Shown: positions 33,446 to 42,588, counted from the stretch's first letter. The stretch is 55,912 nucleotides of DNA from JBMOPD01 sp049323615 (GCA_049323615.1 JBMOPD010000041.1:1-55912), one strand, 5' to 3'. Program-made: numbers and translations. Notes: generated from the sequence alone by a model not told the origin.

Positions 33446-33852
33446 AAACCGTCATTGTGGATGCCGGAGCCATCCTGGCGCTGCTCAACGCGGACAGCCG
33501 GATCCACCGGCAGGCCCGGGAAATGCTCAAAGCACTAAGAGAGAGGGAAGCAGTGCCGCTGCTGACAAATTTTATTGTGGGGGAGACCTTCACCCTTTTG
33601 TCTGACACCTTGGGGCCCGATGCCGGCCGCACCTGGCTGCGCCATAATATATGGCCGGTGGAGAGGGTCAACGAGGCCGACGAAAAAAGGGCCAGGGAGA
33701 TCCTGCTGGAAAACGGCGGCCCGGGCGGAGTGAATATTTCTTATACGGACGCCGCCACCATCGCCGTTATGGAGAGACTGGGGATAACCGGCATCTTTAC
33801 CTTTAATCCGGTATTTGAGGAGAGGGGATACAGCCCTTTACCCGCTGAGTAA
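33442..33852 (+). CDS. VapC-type PIN-domain toxin ribonuclease
   Basis: A 136-residue PIN protein. Acidic active-site residues are D7 (IVDAGAILALLN), E48 (FIVGETFTLL) and D103 (SYTDAATIAV). The last usual acidic position, in a FxxFD-type motif, is Asn here (FTFNPVFEERGY, N122), as in some other PIN families. VapC toxins cut specific tRNA or rRNA sites; the target is unknown. Coupled to the antitoxin gene by ATGA overlap. The pair lies between uvrB and uvrA. Confidence 0.88.
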   Translation: MKTVIVDAGAILALLNADSRIHRQAREMLKALREREAVPLLTNFIVGETFTLLSDTLGPDAGRTWLRHNIWPVERVNEADEKRAREILLENGGPGGVNISYTDAATIAVMERLGITGIFTFNPVFEERGYSPLPAE

Positions 33853-33975
33853 TGGTGATTGTATAAAAGTTAATTCCCAATGGATCAGGAGATGGCCAAC
33901 ACCTTATCAAGGATGTTGGACATTGTTTTTTGCGGGCCCTGCAGCCGTGAACTAAGGAAGTTTTTAATCCGGGGG

Positions 33976-33987
33976 GAACAGTTGTTC
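33976..33987 (+). promoter_or_regulatory. LexA/DinR (SOS) box before uvrA
   Basis: GAAC-AGTT-GTTC fits the Gram-positive SOS box GAAC-N4-GTTC exactly. It overlaps the -35 of the putative uvrA promoter, the right place for repression. Confidence 0.8.
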
Positions 33988-34010
33988 TTGTGCGCTGTTT
34001 ATGGTATCTT
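33982..34010 (+). promoter_or_regulatory. Putative uvrA promoter
   Basis: TTGTTC (33982-33987), a 17-base spacer and TATCTT (34005-34010). The -35 is shared with the SOS box. The leader after it has a possible stem GTCGCCG (34047-34053) / CGGCGAC (34082-34088). Confidence 0.55.
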
Positions 34011-34106
34011 AGATATGTAAAGGAGTAATATTTCATCGGCAGGCCGGTCGCCGGCATGTCCGCCGGCTGACGACCGCCGGTCGGCGACTGATTACAGGAG
34101 GCAAGT

Positions 34107-36935
34107 ATGCAGGACAAAATTGTGATCCGGGGCGCCAGGGCCCACAACCTGAAAAATATTGACGTGGAGATTCCCAGGGATAAACTGGTGGTAATTACCG
34201 GGCTTTCCGGCTCGGGGAAGTCTTCCCTGGCCTTTGACACCATTTACGCCGAGGGCCAGCGCCGGTACGTCGAGTCCCTGTCTGCTTACGCCAGGCAGTT
34301 TCTGGGCCAGATGGACAAGCCGGACCTCGACTACATCGAGGGGCTTTCCCCGGCCATCTCCATTGACCAGAAGACCACTTCCCACAATCCCCGTTCCACG
34401 GTGGGCACGGTAACCGAGATATATGACTACCTGCGGCTTCTTTTCGCCAGGGTGGGGAGGCCCCACTGCCCCAGCTGCGGGCAGCAGATCAGCCGGCAGA
34501 CCGTCCAGCAGATGGTGGACCAGCTGGCCGGCCTTCCCGAGGGCACCCGCCTGACCGTGATGGCGCCGGTGGTGCGGGGTAAAAAGGGGGAGTTCGCCAG
34601 GATACTTGAAGAAATCGGCCGCAACGGGTTTGTCAGGGTCAGGGTGGACGGGGAATTAAGGGAAGTCACCGGGGAGATTAAACTTGAAAAAAATAAAAAG
34701 CACACCATAGAGATAGTGGTTGACCGCATAATTACGCGTCCGGGGTCGGAAAAGCGCCTGGCCGACTCCCTGGAAACCGCCCTCAAGCACGCCGCCGGGC
34801 TGGTGGTGGTGGCCGTTGCCGAAGGTGAGGAGATTATTTTCAGTGAAAACCTGGCCTGTCCGGACTGCGGGATCAGTATCCCGGAGATGGCCCCGCGCCT
34901 CTTTTCCTTTAACAACCCCTTCGGGGCCTGCCCGGCCTGCACCGGCCTCGGTGTCAAGCAGGAAATCGACCCGGACCTGCTCATTCCGGACAAGGGAAAA
35001 TCCATCAACGGCGGGGCTATCCAGGGCTGGATGAGAAGCCAGAACTCCTTTGCCATCCTGGAGGCGGTGGCTAAAAAATACGGTTTTAGCCTGGATGTCC
35101 CGGTAAAAAACATGCGCCCGGAGGACCTCGACAAGATCCTGTACGGCACCGGCACAGACCATATCAGGGTGGTTTTAAACGGATCCCACGGACTGAGCCA
35201 TAATTATTACATGCCCTTCGAGGGAGTGGTGAACAACCTGGCCAGGCGGTACAGGGAGACCAGCTCCGAGTACATGCGGCGGGAGATTGAGCAGTATATG
35301 GGAACCAGGCCCTGTCCCCAGTGCCACGGCACCCGCCTGCGCCCGGAGGCCCTGTCGGTAAAGGTGGGGGGGCTGTCCATCGACGAGGTTACGCGCATGC
35401 CGGTGGTTGAGTCACTCACATTTTTCCGGGAACTGGATCTGACCGGGCGCGAGAGAACCATCGCCAGGCAGATCCTGAAGGAAATTAACGAGCGCCTGGG
35501 ATTCCTGGTCAATGTGGGGCTGGATTACCTGACCCTCAACCGGGCGGCCGGCACCCTTTCCGGGGGTGAGGCCCAGCGCATCCGGCTGGCCACCCAGATC
35601 GGCAGCGGGCTGATGGGAGTGCTGTACATCCTGGACGAGCCCAGCATCGGCCTGCACCAGCGGGACAACCGCAGGCTCCTGGACACCCTGGTCCGGCTGC
35701 GGGATGTGGGCAACACCCTGATCGTGGTTGAACACGACGAGGACACCATCCGGACCGCGGACTTCATCATCGATATGGGTCCCGGCGCCGGGGAACACGG
35801 GGGGGAGGTGGTGGCCAGGGGCGCCCTGCAGGACATAATAAACACTCCGGCCTCAATCACCGGCCAGTACCTCAGCGGGAAGAAGCAAATCCCGGTGCCT
35901 CCACGGCGCCGCCTGCTGAACGGCAGGGGGCTGGAGGTGGTGGGGGCCACTGAAAACAACTTGAAGGATATCGACGTTTATTTTCCTTTGAACGTTTTTA
36001 TCTGTGTCACCGGGGTTTCCGGGTCGGGCAAAAGCACCCTGGTCAACGAAGTCCTTTACAAGAGCCTGGCCTCCTCGCTCAACGGGTCCCGGGTCAAACC
36101 GGGGGCCTGCCGCGGGATCAGGGGGATTGATAAAGTGGACAAGGTGATCGAGGTTGACCAGTCCCCCATCGGGCGCACCCCCAGGTCCAACCCGGCCACC
36201 TATACCGGGGTTTTCAACGATATCCGGGATCTTTACGCCCAGACGCCCGAGGCCAGGATGAGGGGGTACCTGCCCGGCCGGTTCAGCTTTAACGTCAAGG
36301 GTGGGCGCTGCGAGGCCTGCCAGGGTGACGGGATCATCAAGATAGAAATGCACTTTTTGCCCGATGTTTACGTGCCCTGCGAGGTATGCAAGGGACTCCG
36401 CTACAACCGGGAGACCCTGGAGGTAAGATACAAGGGCAGGAATATATCCGATGTACTGAATATGACGGTGGACCAGGCGGTTGAATTTTTTAAACACCAG
36501 CCCAAGATTCACCGGAAACTGAAGACCCTGCAGGATGTGGGGCTGGGCTATATCAGGCTGGGGCAGCCGGCGCCGGAATTATCAGGGGGCGAGGCCCAGC
36601 GGGTAAAGCTGGCCACCGAGCTGTCGCGCCGTTCCACCGGGAAAACCGTCTATATACTGGACGAGCCCACCACCGGCCTGCACACCGACGATATAGACAG
36701 GCTGCTTAAGGTTCTGCACAGGCTGGTGGAGGCCGGTGACACCGTCATCGTCATCGAGCACAACCTGGATGTGATCAAGACGGCGGACTACATCATCGAC
36801 CTGGGGCCCGAAGGAGGGGACAAGGGGGGCACCCTGGTGGCCTCGGGAACACCCGAGGAGGTGGCCGCCAACCCCTCTTCCCATACCGGCCGGTTCCTCC
36901 GCCGGGTGCTCAATTGCCAAGAAGTCTTATCTTAG
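34107..36935 (+). CDS. uvrA: Excinuclease ABC subunit A
   Basis: A 942-residue damage-recognition ATPase with two ABC modules. Seen are Walker A motifs GLSGSGKSSLAFDTIYAEGQ and GVSGSGKSTLVNEVLY, two ABC signatures (TLSGGEAQRIRLATQIGSGL and ELSGGEAQRVKLATELSRRS), and zinc-binding Cys sets (CPSCGQQ..., CPDCGI ... CPACTG, and CEACQGDG ... CEVCKG). ATG 34107 has AGGAGG upstream. It is followed after a heptamer array by uvrC, and probably forms an SOS-regulated pair with it. Confidence 0.97.
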   Translation: MQDKIVIRGARAHNLKNIDVEIPRDKLVVITGLSGSGKSSLAFDTIYAEGQRRYVESLSAYARQFLGQMDKPDLDYIEGLSPAISIDQKTTSHNPRSTVGTVTEIYDYLRLLFARVGRPHCPSCGQQISRQTVQQMVDQLAGLPEGTRLTVMAPVVRGKKGEFARILEEIGRNGFVRVRVDGELREVTGEIKLEKNKKHTIEIVVDRIITRPGSEKRLADSLETALKHAAGLVVVAVAEGEEIIFSENLACPDCGISIPEMAPRLFSFNNPFGACPACTGLGVKQEIDPDLLIPDKGKSINGGAIQGWMRSQNSFAILEAVAKKYGFSLDVPVKNMRPEDLDKILYGTGTDHIRVVLNGSHGLSHNYYMPFEGVVNNLARRYRETSSEYMRREIEQYMGTRPCPQCHGTRLRPEALSVKVGGLSIDEVTRMPVVESLTFFRELDLTGRERTIARQILKEINERLGFLVNVGLDYLTLNRAAGTLSGGEAQRIRLATQIGSGLMGVLYILDEPSIGLHQRDNRRLLDTLVRLRDVGNTLIVVEHDEDTIRTADFIIDMGPGAGEHGGEVVARGALQDIINTPASITGQYLSGKKQIPVPPRRRLLNGRGLEVVGATENNLKDIDVYFPLNVFICVTGVSGSGKSTLVNEVLYKSLASSLNGSRVKPGACRGIRGIDKVDKVIEVDQSPIGRTPRSNPATYTGVFNDIRDLYAQTPEARMRGYLPGRFSFNVKGGRCEACQGDGIIKIEMHFLPDVYVPCEVCKGLRYNRETLEVRYKGRNISDVLNMTVDQAVEFFKHQPKIHRKLKTLQDVGLGYIRLGQPAPELSGGEAQRVKLATELSRRSTGKTVYILDEPTTGLHTDDIDRLLKVLHRLVEAGDTVIVIEHNLDVIKTADYIIDLGPEGGDKGGTLVASGTPEEVAANPSSHTGRFLRRVLNCQEVLS

Positions 36936-36940
36936 GGTCG

Positions 36941-36968
36941 AGAATCCAGAATCCAGAATTCAGAATGG
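36941..36968 (+). repeat. Heptamer array 8 (AGAATCC type)
   Basis: Units AGAATCC, AGAATCC, AGAATTC, AGAATGG in the 51-base gap between uvrA and uvrC. Confidence 0.65.
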
Positions 36969-36986
36969 CTAAATTTTTGTCATTCT

Positions 36987-38885
36987 GTGGGAGGGGTTAA
37001 GATCGACGAGCCGGAAAAGCTTAAGTATATTCCCGACCGTCCCGGGGTATACCTGTTCAGGGACGCCGGGGGCAAAGTAATATACGCGGGCAAGGCCGTT
37101 TCCCTGAGGAACAGGGTGCGGTCGTATTTTCACGCCGCATCCGGCCACAGCCCCAAGGTCAGGTCAATGGTGGAAAGGGCCGCCGACCTGGAGTATATCG
37201 TCACCGACAGCGAGGTGGAGGCCCTCATCCTGGAATCCAACCTGATCAAGGAGCACCGCCCCCGCTACAATGTTTTTCTCAGGGATGACAAGAGCTATCC
37301 CTATCTCCGGGTGACCCTGAACGAAGACTTCCCCAGGGTGCACATAACCAGGCGGGTATTGAAGGACGGGAGCCGCTATTTCGGGCCGTATACCCGGGTG
37401 GGGGCGGTCCATGAAACACTGAACCTGATCAGGCGGCTTTTCCCGTTCCGGTCCTGCAAGGACCGGGTTTTGCAGCAAAAGGGCAGGCCCTGCCTGAACT
37501 ACCACATCAAGCGCTGCCTGGCGCCCTGCTCCGGGCAGGTGGACCGGGAGGAATACCGGGCCATGATCCGGGAGGTATGCCTGTTCCTTGAGGGGCGCCG
37601 GGAAGAGCTGGTTAAAAAGCTCACCGCCCGGATGGAAGAAGCGGCGGAAAAAATGGAATACGAGCGCGCCGCCAGGCTGCGGGACCAGATCAGGGCCGTG
37701 GAGGAGGTGCTGGAAAAGCAAAAAATAATCTCCTCCCGGAGGGAGGATCAGGACGCCGTGGCCATGGCGTCCGCCGGCGGCGAGGCTGCGGTGATGGTAT
37801 TCTTTATCCGGGGCGGGAAGCTGCTGGGCCGGGAAAATTTTTTACTGCACGGCACCGGGGGAACCGGCCGGGAGGAGGTGATCGCCTCCTTCGTCAAGCA
37901 GTACTACCACGGGGCCGACTTTATACCGGGGGAAATACTGCTGCCCGAAATACAGCCGGAGGAAGCCGCTGTCATTTCCCGCTGGCTGTCGGCCAAAAAA
38001 GGCGCCAGGGTTGACGTCAAGGTACCGAAGCGCGGGGAGAAGAAAAAACTTCTGGAGATGGTGGAAAAAAACGCCCGCCTGGCCCTGGACGAGGCCCTCC
38101 TGGCCAGGGAGGCCAGGCTGGACGGCGGCCGGGACGCCGCCGAGCTGGCCCGGTCCCTGGGCCTGGAGGACTGCCGGAGGATTGAATGCTACGATATTTC
38201 AAATATACAGGGGGCCGAGGCCGTGGCCTCCATGGTGGTGTTCGAGGACGGGCGGCCCGCCCCCGGCCAGTACAGGCGGTTTAAAATAAGGACGGTGCGG
38301 GGGCCCGATGATTTCGCCTCCATGCGGGAGGTAATCGGCCGCCGCTTTGAAAGGGCGCGGGAGGAGAGGGAACTGATCAACACCGGCCGGCTGTCTACCA
38401 GGGCGGCTAAATTTCATGTGCTGCCCGACCTGGTCATAGTGGACGGGGGCAAAGGGCAGCTTTCGGCGGCCGGGGAGGCCATGGCCGCAGCCGGCTGCGG
38501 AAATATCCCCCTGTTCGCCCTGGCCAAGGAGGAGGAGTTGCTTTTCAGTCCCGGCCGGGAACTGCCCATTCGCCTTCCCGGGGATTCCAGGGCGCTGTAC
38601 CTGCTGCAGAGGATCAGGGATGAGGCGCACCGCTTTGCCGTGTCCTACCACAGGCAGCTGAGAGCCAAAAGGAACTTGAAATCACTGCTGGACGAGATAG
38701 ACGGCATCGGTGAGGCGAGAAAGAGATCCCTGTTAAAGGCGTTCCCCACCATCGAGGCCCTGGCCGGGGCCACCCCGGATGAACTGGCCGCCGTTCCCGG
38801 CATGAACAGGCCGGCCGCCGAGGCGGTATATAATTTTTTCAGGAATCCAGAATCCAGAATCCAGAATCCAGAATCCGGGAAGTAG
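36987..38885 (+). CDS. uvrC: Excinuclease ABC subunit C
   Basis: Up to 632 residues. UvrC makes both incisions in excision repair. It shows the N-terminal GIY-YIG domain (PGVYLFRDAGGKVIYAGKAV), a UVR motif near residue 210 (AARLRDQIRAVEE), the RNase H-like C-domain (ECYDISNIQGAEAVASMVVF; DLVIVDGGKGQLSAA) and helix-hairpin-helix repeats (DEIDGIGEARKRSLLKAFPT). The start is unclear: GTG 36987 has no SD, while GGGAGG (36989-36994) fits an ATC at 37002. The C-terminus (RNPESRIQNPESGK) is encoded by heptamer repeats rather than family sequence. Confidence 0.93.
   Translation: MGGVKIDEPEKLKYIPDRPGVYLFRDAGGKVIYAGKAVSLRNRVRSYFHAASGHSPKVRSMVERAADLEYIVTDSEVEALILESNLIKEHRPRYNVFLRDDKSYPYLRVTLNEDFPRVHITRRVLKDGSRYFGPYTRVGAVHETLNLIRRLFPFRSCKDRVLQQKGRPCLNYHIKRCLAPCSGQVDREEYRAMIREVCLFLEGRREELVKKLTARMEEAAEKMEYERAARLRDQIRAVEEVLEKQKIISSRREDQDAVAMASAGGEAAVMVFFIRGGKLLGRENFLLHGTGGTGREEVIASFVKQYYHGADFIPGEILLPEIQPEEAAVISRWLSAKKGARVDVKVPKRGEKKKLLEMVEKNARLALDEALLAREARLDGGRDAAELARSLGLEDCRRIECYDISNIQGAEAVASMVVFEDGRPAPGQYRRFKIRTVRGPDDFASMREVIGRRFERAREERELINTGRLSTRAAKFHVLPDLVIVDGGKGQLSAAGEAMAAAGCGNIPLFALAKEEELLFSPGRELPIRLPGDSRALYLLQRIRDEAHRFAVSYHRQLRAKRNLKSLLDEIDGIGEARKRSLLKAFPTIEALAGATPDELAAVPGMNRPAAEAVYNFFRNPESRIQNPESGK
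38843..38877 (+). repeat. Heptamer array 9 (GAATCCA x5), inside uvrC
   Basis: GAATCCA four times, then GAATCCG. This is the most regular array in the window and encodes the last residues of UvrC. Confidence 0.75.
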
Positions 38886-39448
38886 TGGCATGTACGCCCG
38901 ATTCCCGATTCCTGGAGAGGATTGGCCCCACCGGGTACCACACCAACATCTATATTGACGACAACCTGCTGGTGGAAAGGATAACCGGGGAAAGCAGGCT
39001 GTACCGGGCCATATCCAAGGTGGAGCCGGCCCAGGTTGGGGACCTGGCCGCCTACCTGTGCCGGGTGCGCCGGGAACCCACCAAGATACTGGTGGTGTCC
39101 GCCGAGGAAAACCTGGACCGCCTTTCTGCAGAATTAAAGAAAGATTTCTCGGACAGGCTTCATATCACCAAGTCCAAGCCGTACTTTCTGGAATTCATGC
39201 ACCCCGAGGCCACCAAGGCCAGGGCGCTGCAGGCGGTGGCCGATTACTACGGCATTGCGCGGGAAAAAATCATTGCCGTGGGCGACAGTTATAACGACCT
39301 GGAAATGGTGGACTACGCCGGCCTGGGGGTGGTTGTGGCCAACGCCCGGGAAGAGGTAAAGCTGAAGGCGGACTACGTGACCTCGGCCAATACCGAAGGC
39401 GGGGTGGCCAGGGTGATCAGCAAGTTTATCTTCAACGGGGAGGACTGA
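38885..39448 (+). pseudogene. 5'-truncated Cof-type HAD phosphatase
   Basis: The 187-residue frame matches only the back part of Cof/HAD-IIB hydrolases: a cap-domain segment (YHTNIYIDDNLLVERITGES) and the C-terminal core with the lysine region (HPEATKARALQAVADYYGI) and motif IV GDSYNDLEMVDYAG. The N-terminal 85-90 residues with the nucleophile motif DxDGT and the Ser/Thr motif are missing. The frame opens with GTG 38885 on the uvrC stop and residues read from degenerate CGATTCC repeats (CTPDSRFLE), not family sequence. It is probably inactive as a phosphatase. It could still be translated. Confidence 0.75.
38899..38919 (+). repeat. Heptamer array 10 (CGATTCC x2)
   Basis: CGATTCC, CGATTCC, TGGAGAG at the truncated start of the HAD gene, 22 bases after array 9. 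Confidence 0.5.
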
Positions 39449-39452
39449 CTGT

Positions 39453-40448
39453 TTGGATAGATACATTGTGGGCGTGGACCTGGGCGGCACCAAGATCTAC
39501 ACCGCCCTGGCCGATTCCCGGGGCCGCATAGTGGCAGAAACCAGGGTTCCCACCGGGGCCGCGGAAGGACCGGATGCCGTCATCGGCCGGATTGCCGAAA
39601 CCGTTCACCGGGTGGTAAGCCTGGCGCCGCCGGCCGGGGCGGCGCCGGCGGCGCTGGGAATAGGCGCCCCCGGCCCGCTGGACCCTGTCGGCGGAGTGGT
39701 GCACAGCGCCCCCAACCTGGGCTGGCGGGAAGTTCCCCTGCGCCAAAAGCTTGAGGACACCCTGGGCATACCGGCGCTGGTGGAAAACGACGCCAACCTG
39801 GCGGCCCTGGGGGAGTACTCCTTCGGGGCGGGCCGGGGCGCCCGGCACATGGTGTATGTGACCGTCAGCACCGGGATAGGCGGCGGATTGATCCTAGACG
39901 GCCGCATTTACCGGGGAGCCGGGGGAGGGGCCGGAGAGGTGGGCCACATGGTGGTGGAACCCGACGGGCCCCTGTGCGGCTGCGGCCGGAGGGGCTGCCT
40001 GGAGTCCCTGGCTTCCGGCACCGCCATGGCCGCCAGGGCCCGGGAACTGGTGGAGGCGGGCCTCGGCAAGGCCATACTCAGGGAGGCCGGGGGAAATCCC
40101 GAAAGGGTTACCGCGGTCTCGGTGTCCAGGGCCGCGGCGGCCGGCGACCGGGAGGCCGTTGCCATCATTTCCCGGGCCGGCGCATATTTAGGCATGGGCC
40201 TGGCCAGTGTGGTCAACCTGATCAACCCGGAAAGGCTGGTACTGGGCGGCGGCGCCCTGGAGGCGGGCGGGCCGCTCTGGGACGCAATGGAAAGGGAACT
40301 GTCGGCCAGGGCGCTGCCGTCATCCCTGGACCGGGTCACGGTGGTCAGGTCCGGGCTTGGTCACAGGTCCGGCCTCATGGGAGCCATTGCCCTGGCGATG
40401 GGAGCGCTGACAAGCGGGAATTCAGGGACAGGAGGCAGGATTTGGTGA
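39453..40448 (+). CDS. ROK-family sugar kinase, probable glucokinase
   Basis: A 331-residue ROK kinase. It shows the ATP-binding GVDLGGTKIYTALAD, the sugar-binding ENDANLAALGEYSFGAG with the catalytic Asp, GEVGHMVV, and the zinc motif CGCGRRGCLESLASG. Glucokinase is the usual role beside glycogen enzymes, but fructo- or N-acyl-sugar kinases share these motifs. The start is TTG with GGGGAGG about nine bases upstream. A debranching enzyme and a sugar-phosphate isomerase follow. The last residues run into a GGGACAG-type heptamer stretch. Confidence 0.87.
   Translation: MDRYIVGVDLGGTKIYTALADSRGRIVAETRVPTGAAEGPDAVIGRIAETVHRVVSLAPPAGAAPAALGIGAPGPLDPVGGVVHSAPNLGWREVPLRQKLEDTLGIPALVENDANLAALGEYSFGAGRGARHMVYVTVSTGIGGGLILDGRIYRGAGGGAGEVGHMVVEPDGPLCGCGRRGCLESLASGTAMAARARELVEAGLGKAILREAGGNPERVTAVSVSRAAAAGDREAVAIISRAGAYLGMGLASVVNLINPERLVLGGGALEAGGPLWDAMERELSARALPSSLDRVTVVRSGLGHRSGLMGAIALAMGALTSGNSGTGGRIW
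40425..40445 (+). repeat. Heptamer array 11 (short), at the ROK gene end
   Basis: Units GGGACAG, GAGGCAG, GATTTGG inside the last codons of the ROK gene. Confidence 0.4.
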
Positions 40449-40514
40449 AAGCCTGCCGCTGGTGGGTGAATATTTATTACAGCCTTTGAATATTATAGCT
40501 CTTGTGAACCCCCC

Positions 40515-40542
40515 TAATCCCAACCCCCAATCTCCAATCCCT
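40515..40542 (+). repeat. Heptamer array 12 (AATCCCT type)
   Basis: Units TAATCCC, AACCCCC, AATCTCC, AATCCCT, the reverse-complement sense of GGGATTA, shortly before the debranching enzyme gene. Confidence 0.55.
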
Positions 40543-40562
40543 GACTTGAGGGAGTGTTGACC

Positions 40563-42578
40563 GTGGACGCCATTAATCTGGGCAAGGGTGACTGGCCCAC
40601 GTTTGAACAGGGAATTCAAAAGGAGTGGCTGGTTACCAACGGACTCGGGGGATATGCCTCTTCCACCGTGATCTGCGCCAATACCCGCAAGTACCACGGG
40701 CTGCTGGTGGCCTCCCTGGCGCCGCCGGTGCGGAGGACCCTGCTGCTGGCCAAGGTTGACGAGAGGGTCGAGGCCGGGGGGCGCACCTATAACCTGGCCA
40801 CCAACAAGACTGTCCAGGGAGTTTCCGAATTCGGGTTTATACACCTGCAGAGGGCGCTGGTGGGGAAATTTCCCGCCTTTATATACAGTTTCACAGACAT
40901 AACCCTTGAAAAGACCGTGTTCATGATCCGTGAGAAAAATACCACGGTGATCCTTTACAGGATTAAAAACGGGTCCTCACCGGCCGCCGTCCGGCTGATT
41001 CCCCTGGTAAACTGCCGCGATTTTCACTGGACCAGCCGGGCAGGGCAGGTTAATTTCAGCACGGAATTACTGGCCGTGCCCGGGGGATCCGGTATAGCCG
41101 TAAAGTGTGTGCCGGAGGTTCCGGCGCTGAAAATATTTTGCGGGGGCGGCGGGACTTTTTCTCCCGGTGAGGGCTATTTTGAGGGGATGCTTTATCCCGG
41201 GGAGGAGGAGCGCGGCGAGAACGCGGTGGAGGACCACTACGTTCCGGGCCGGTTCGTGGTAAACCTTGAGGCCGGGGAGGAAAAGGTTTTTTCCCTGCTG
41301 GCCACCATCGAGGAAGACCTTGTCCACCGGCGGGCCGGGGGCGAGGACCTGCTGGCGGCCGAGAGGGAACGCTGTGATAAACTGCTGGAATTGTCCGGTT
41401 GCCGGGATGAATTTGCCCGCCGGCTGACCCTGGCCGCCGACGCCTTTGTGGTGCGGCGGGAGTCAACCGGCGCCAGCAGTGTGATTGCGGGGTATCACTG
41501 GTTCAACGACTGGGGCCGGGACACCATGATTGCCCTGCCGGGCCTGACCCTGGTCACCGGGAGGTACGGTGAGGCCAGGGAGATTCTCACCACCTTTGCC
41601 CGGTACTGCAAGGAGGGCCTGATACCCAACATGTTCCCCGATACCCCCCGGGAACCCCTCTACAACACCGTTGACGCCTCGCTGTGGTATTTCCAGGCGG
41701 TCTACAAATATTTGCAGTATACAGGGGACTTTGACTTTGTTCTGGAAAAGATATACCCCGTGCTCAAGGAGATAGCCCGCTGGTATATCAAGGGAACCCG
41801 GTACAATATAGGCATGGACCGGGACGGGCTGATCAGGGCCGGCGCCCCCGGCCTGCAGCTGACCTGGATGGACGCCAAGGTGGACCACTGGGTGGTAACA
41901 CCCAGGCACGGCAAGCCGGTGGAAATATCCGCCCTGTGGTATAACGCCCTGAAAATACTGGATGAGCTGGCCGTCCGGGCCGGTGAGGCCCCTCCCCACG
42001 GCGGCCTGGCGGAAAAGGTCAGGGAGAGTTTTGAGGAAAAATTCTGGTATGACGGCGGCGGCTACCTGTATGACGTCATAGACGGCGGGAGCAGGGACAC
42101 CCGGATGAGGCCCAATCAGGTGATCGCCATGGCCCTTGCCTGCCCGCCGGTAAGCCCGGCCAGGGCGAGGCAGGCGCTGCGCCGGATCTGGCAGGAACTG
42201 TACGCCACTTACGGCCTGCGCAGCCTGTCGTACTACGACCCGGAATTCAAGGGTGTTTACACAGGCGACAGGATCAGGCGGGACGGGGCTTACCACCAGG
42301 GAACGGTGTGGAGCTGGCTGATCGGCCCCTTCATTACCGCATACCGCAAGGCCCATGGCTACTCCCCGGCCAGCAGGGAACAGGCGGCGCTGTTCATCAA
42401 TCCTTTCCGGGATCACCTCCGTTACCACGGGGTTGGGTATGTTTCCGAGATATTTGACGGCAGTGAACCGCTGCTGCCCAGGGGATGCATTGCCCAGGCC
42501 TGGGGAGTGGCCGAGGTCCTCAGGGCTTACGTGGAAGACGTGCTTGAAATTCGGGGTACGAAATTCGAAATCCGATGA
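40563..42578 (+). CDS. Glycogen debranching enzyme (amylo-alpha-1,6-glucosidase, GH133-like)
   Basis: A 671-residue protein with an N-terminal GDE_N domain (WLVTNGLGGYASSTVICANT; RKYHGLLVAS) and a C-terminal (alpha/alpha)6 catalytic domain (HWFNDWGRDTMIALPGLTLV, LTWMDAKVDHWVVTPRHG, YHQGTVWSWLIGPFITAY) with the acidic residues expected for removing alpha-1,6-linked glucose. GTG 40563 is chosen because GAGGGAG (40548-40554) lies eight bases upstream; GTG 40554 and TTG 40557 overlap that SD. The C-terminus (EIRGTKFEIR) is encoded by a heptamer array. With the ROK kinase and PGI/PMI it may channel glycogen glucose to glycolysis. Confidence 0.88.
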   Translation: MDAINLGKGDWPTFEQGIQKEWLVTNGLGGYASSTVICANTRKYHGLLVASLAPPVRRTLLLAKVDERVEAGGRTYNLATNKTVQGVSEFGFIHLQRALVGKFPAFIYSFTDITLEKTVFMIREKNTTVILYRIKNGSSPAAVRLIPLVNCRDFHWTSRAGQVNFSTELLAVPGGSGIAVKCVPEVPALKIFCGGGGTFSPGEGYFEGMLYPGEEERGENAVEDHYVPGRFVVNLEAGEEKVFSLLATIEEDLVHRRAGGEDLLAAERERCDKLLELSGCRDEFARRLTLAADAFVVRRESTGASSVIAGYHWFNDWGRDTMIALPGLTLVTGRYGEAREILTTFARYCKEGLIPNMFPDTPREPLYNTVDASLWYFQAVYKYLQYTGDFDFVLEKIYPVLKEIARWYIKGTRYNIGMDRDGLIRAGAPGLQLTWMDAKVDHWVVTPRHGKPVEISALWYNALKILDELAVRAGEAPPHGGLAEKVRESFEEKFWYDGGGYLYDVIDGGSRDTRMRPNQVIAMALACPPVSPARARQALRRIWQELYATYGLRSLSYYDPEFKGVYTGDRIRRDGAYHQGTVWSWLIGPFITAYRKAHGYSPASREQAALFINPFRDHLRYHGVGYVSEIFDGSEPLLPRGCIAQAWGVAEVLRAYVEDVLEIRGTKFEIR

Positions 42579-42588
42579 ATTCTGACAG
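42547..42588 (+). repeat. Heptamer array 13 (AAATTCG type)
   Basis: Units AAATTCG, GGGTACG, AAATTCG, AAATCCG, ATGAATT, CTGACAG spanning the stop codon of the debranching enzyme. The tail TTCTGACAGC also follows array 1 (14579-14588). Confidence 0.6.
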
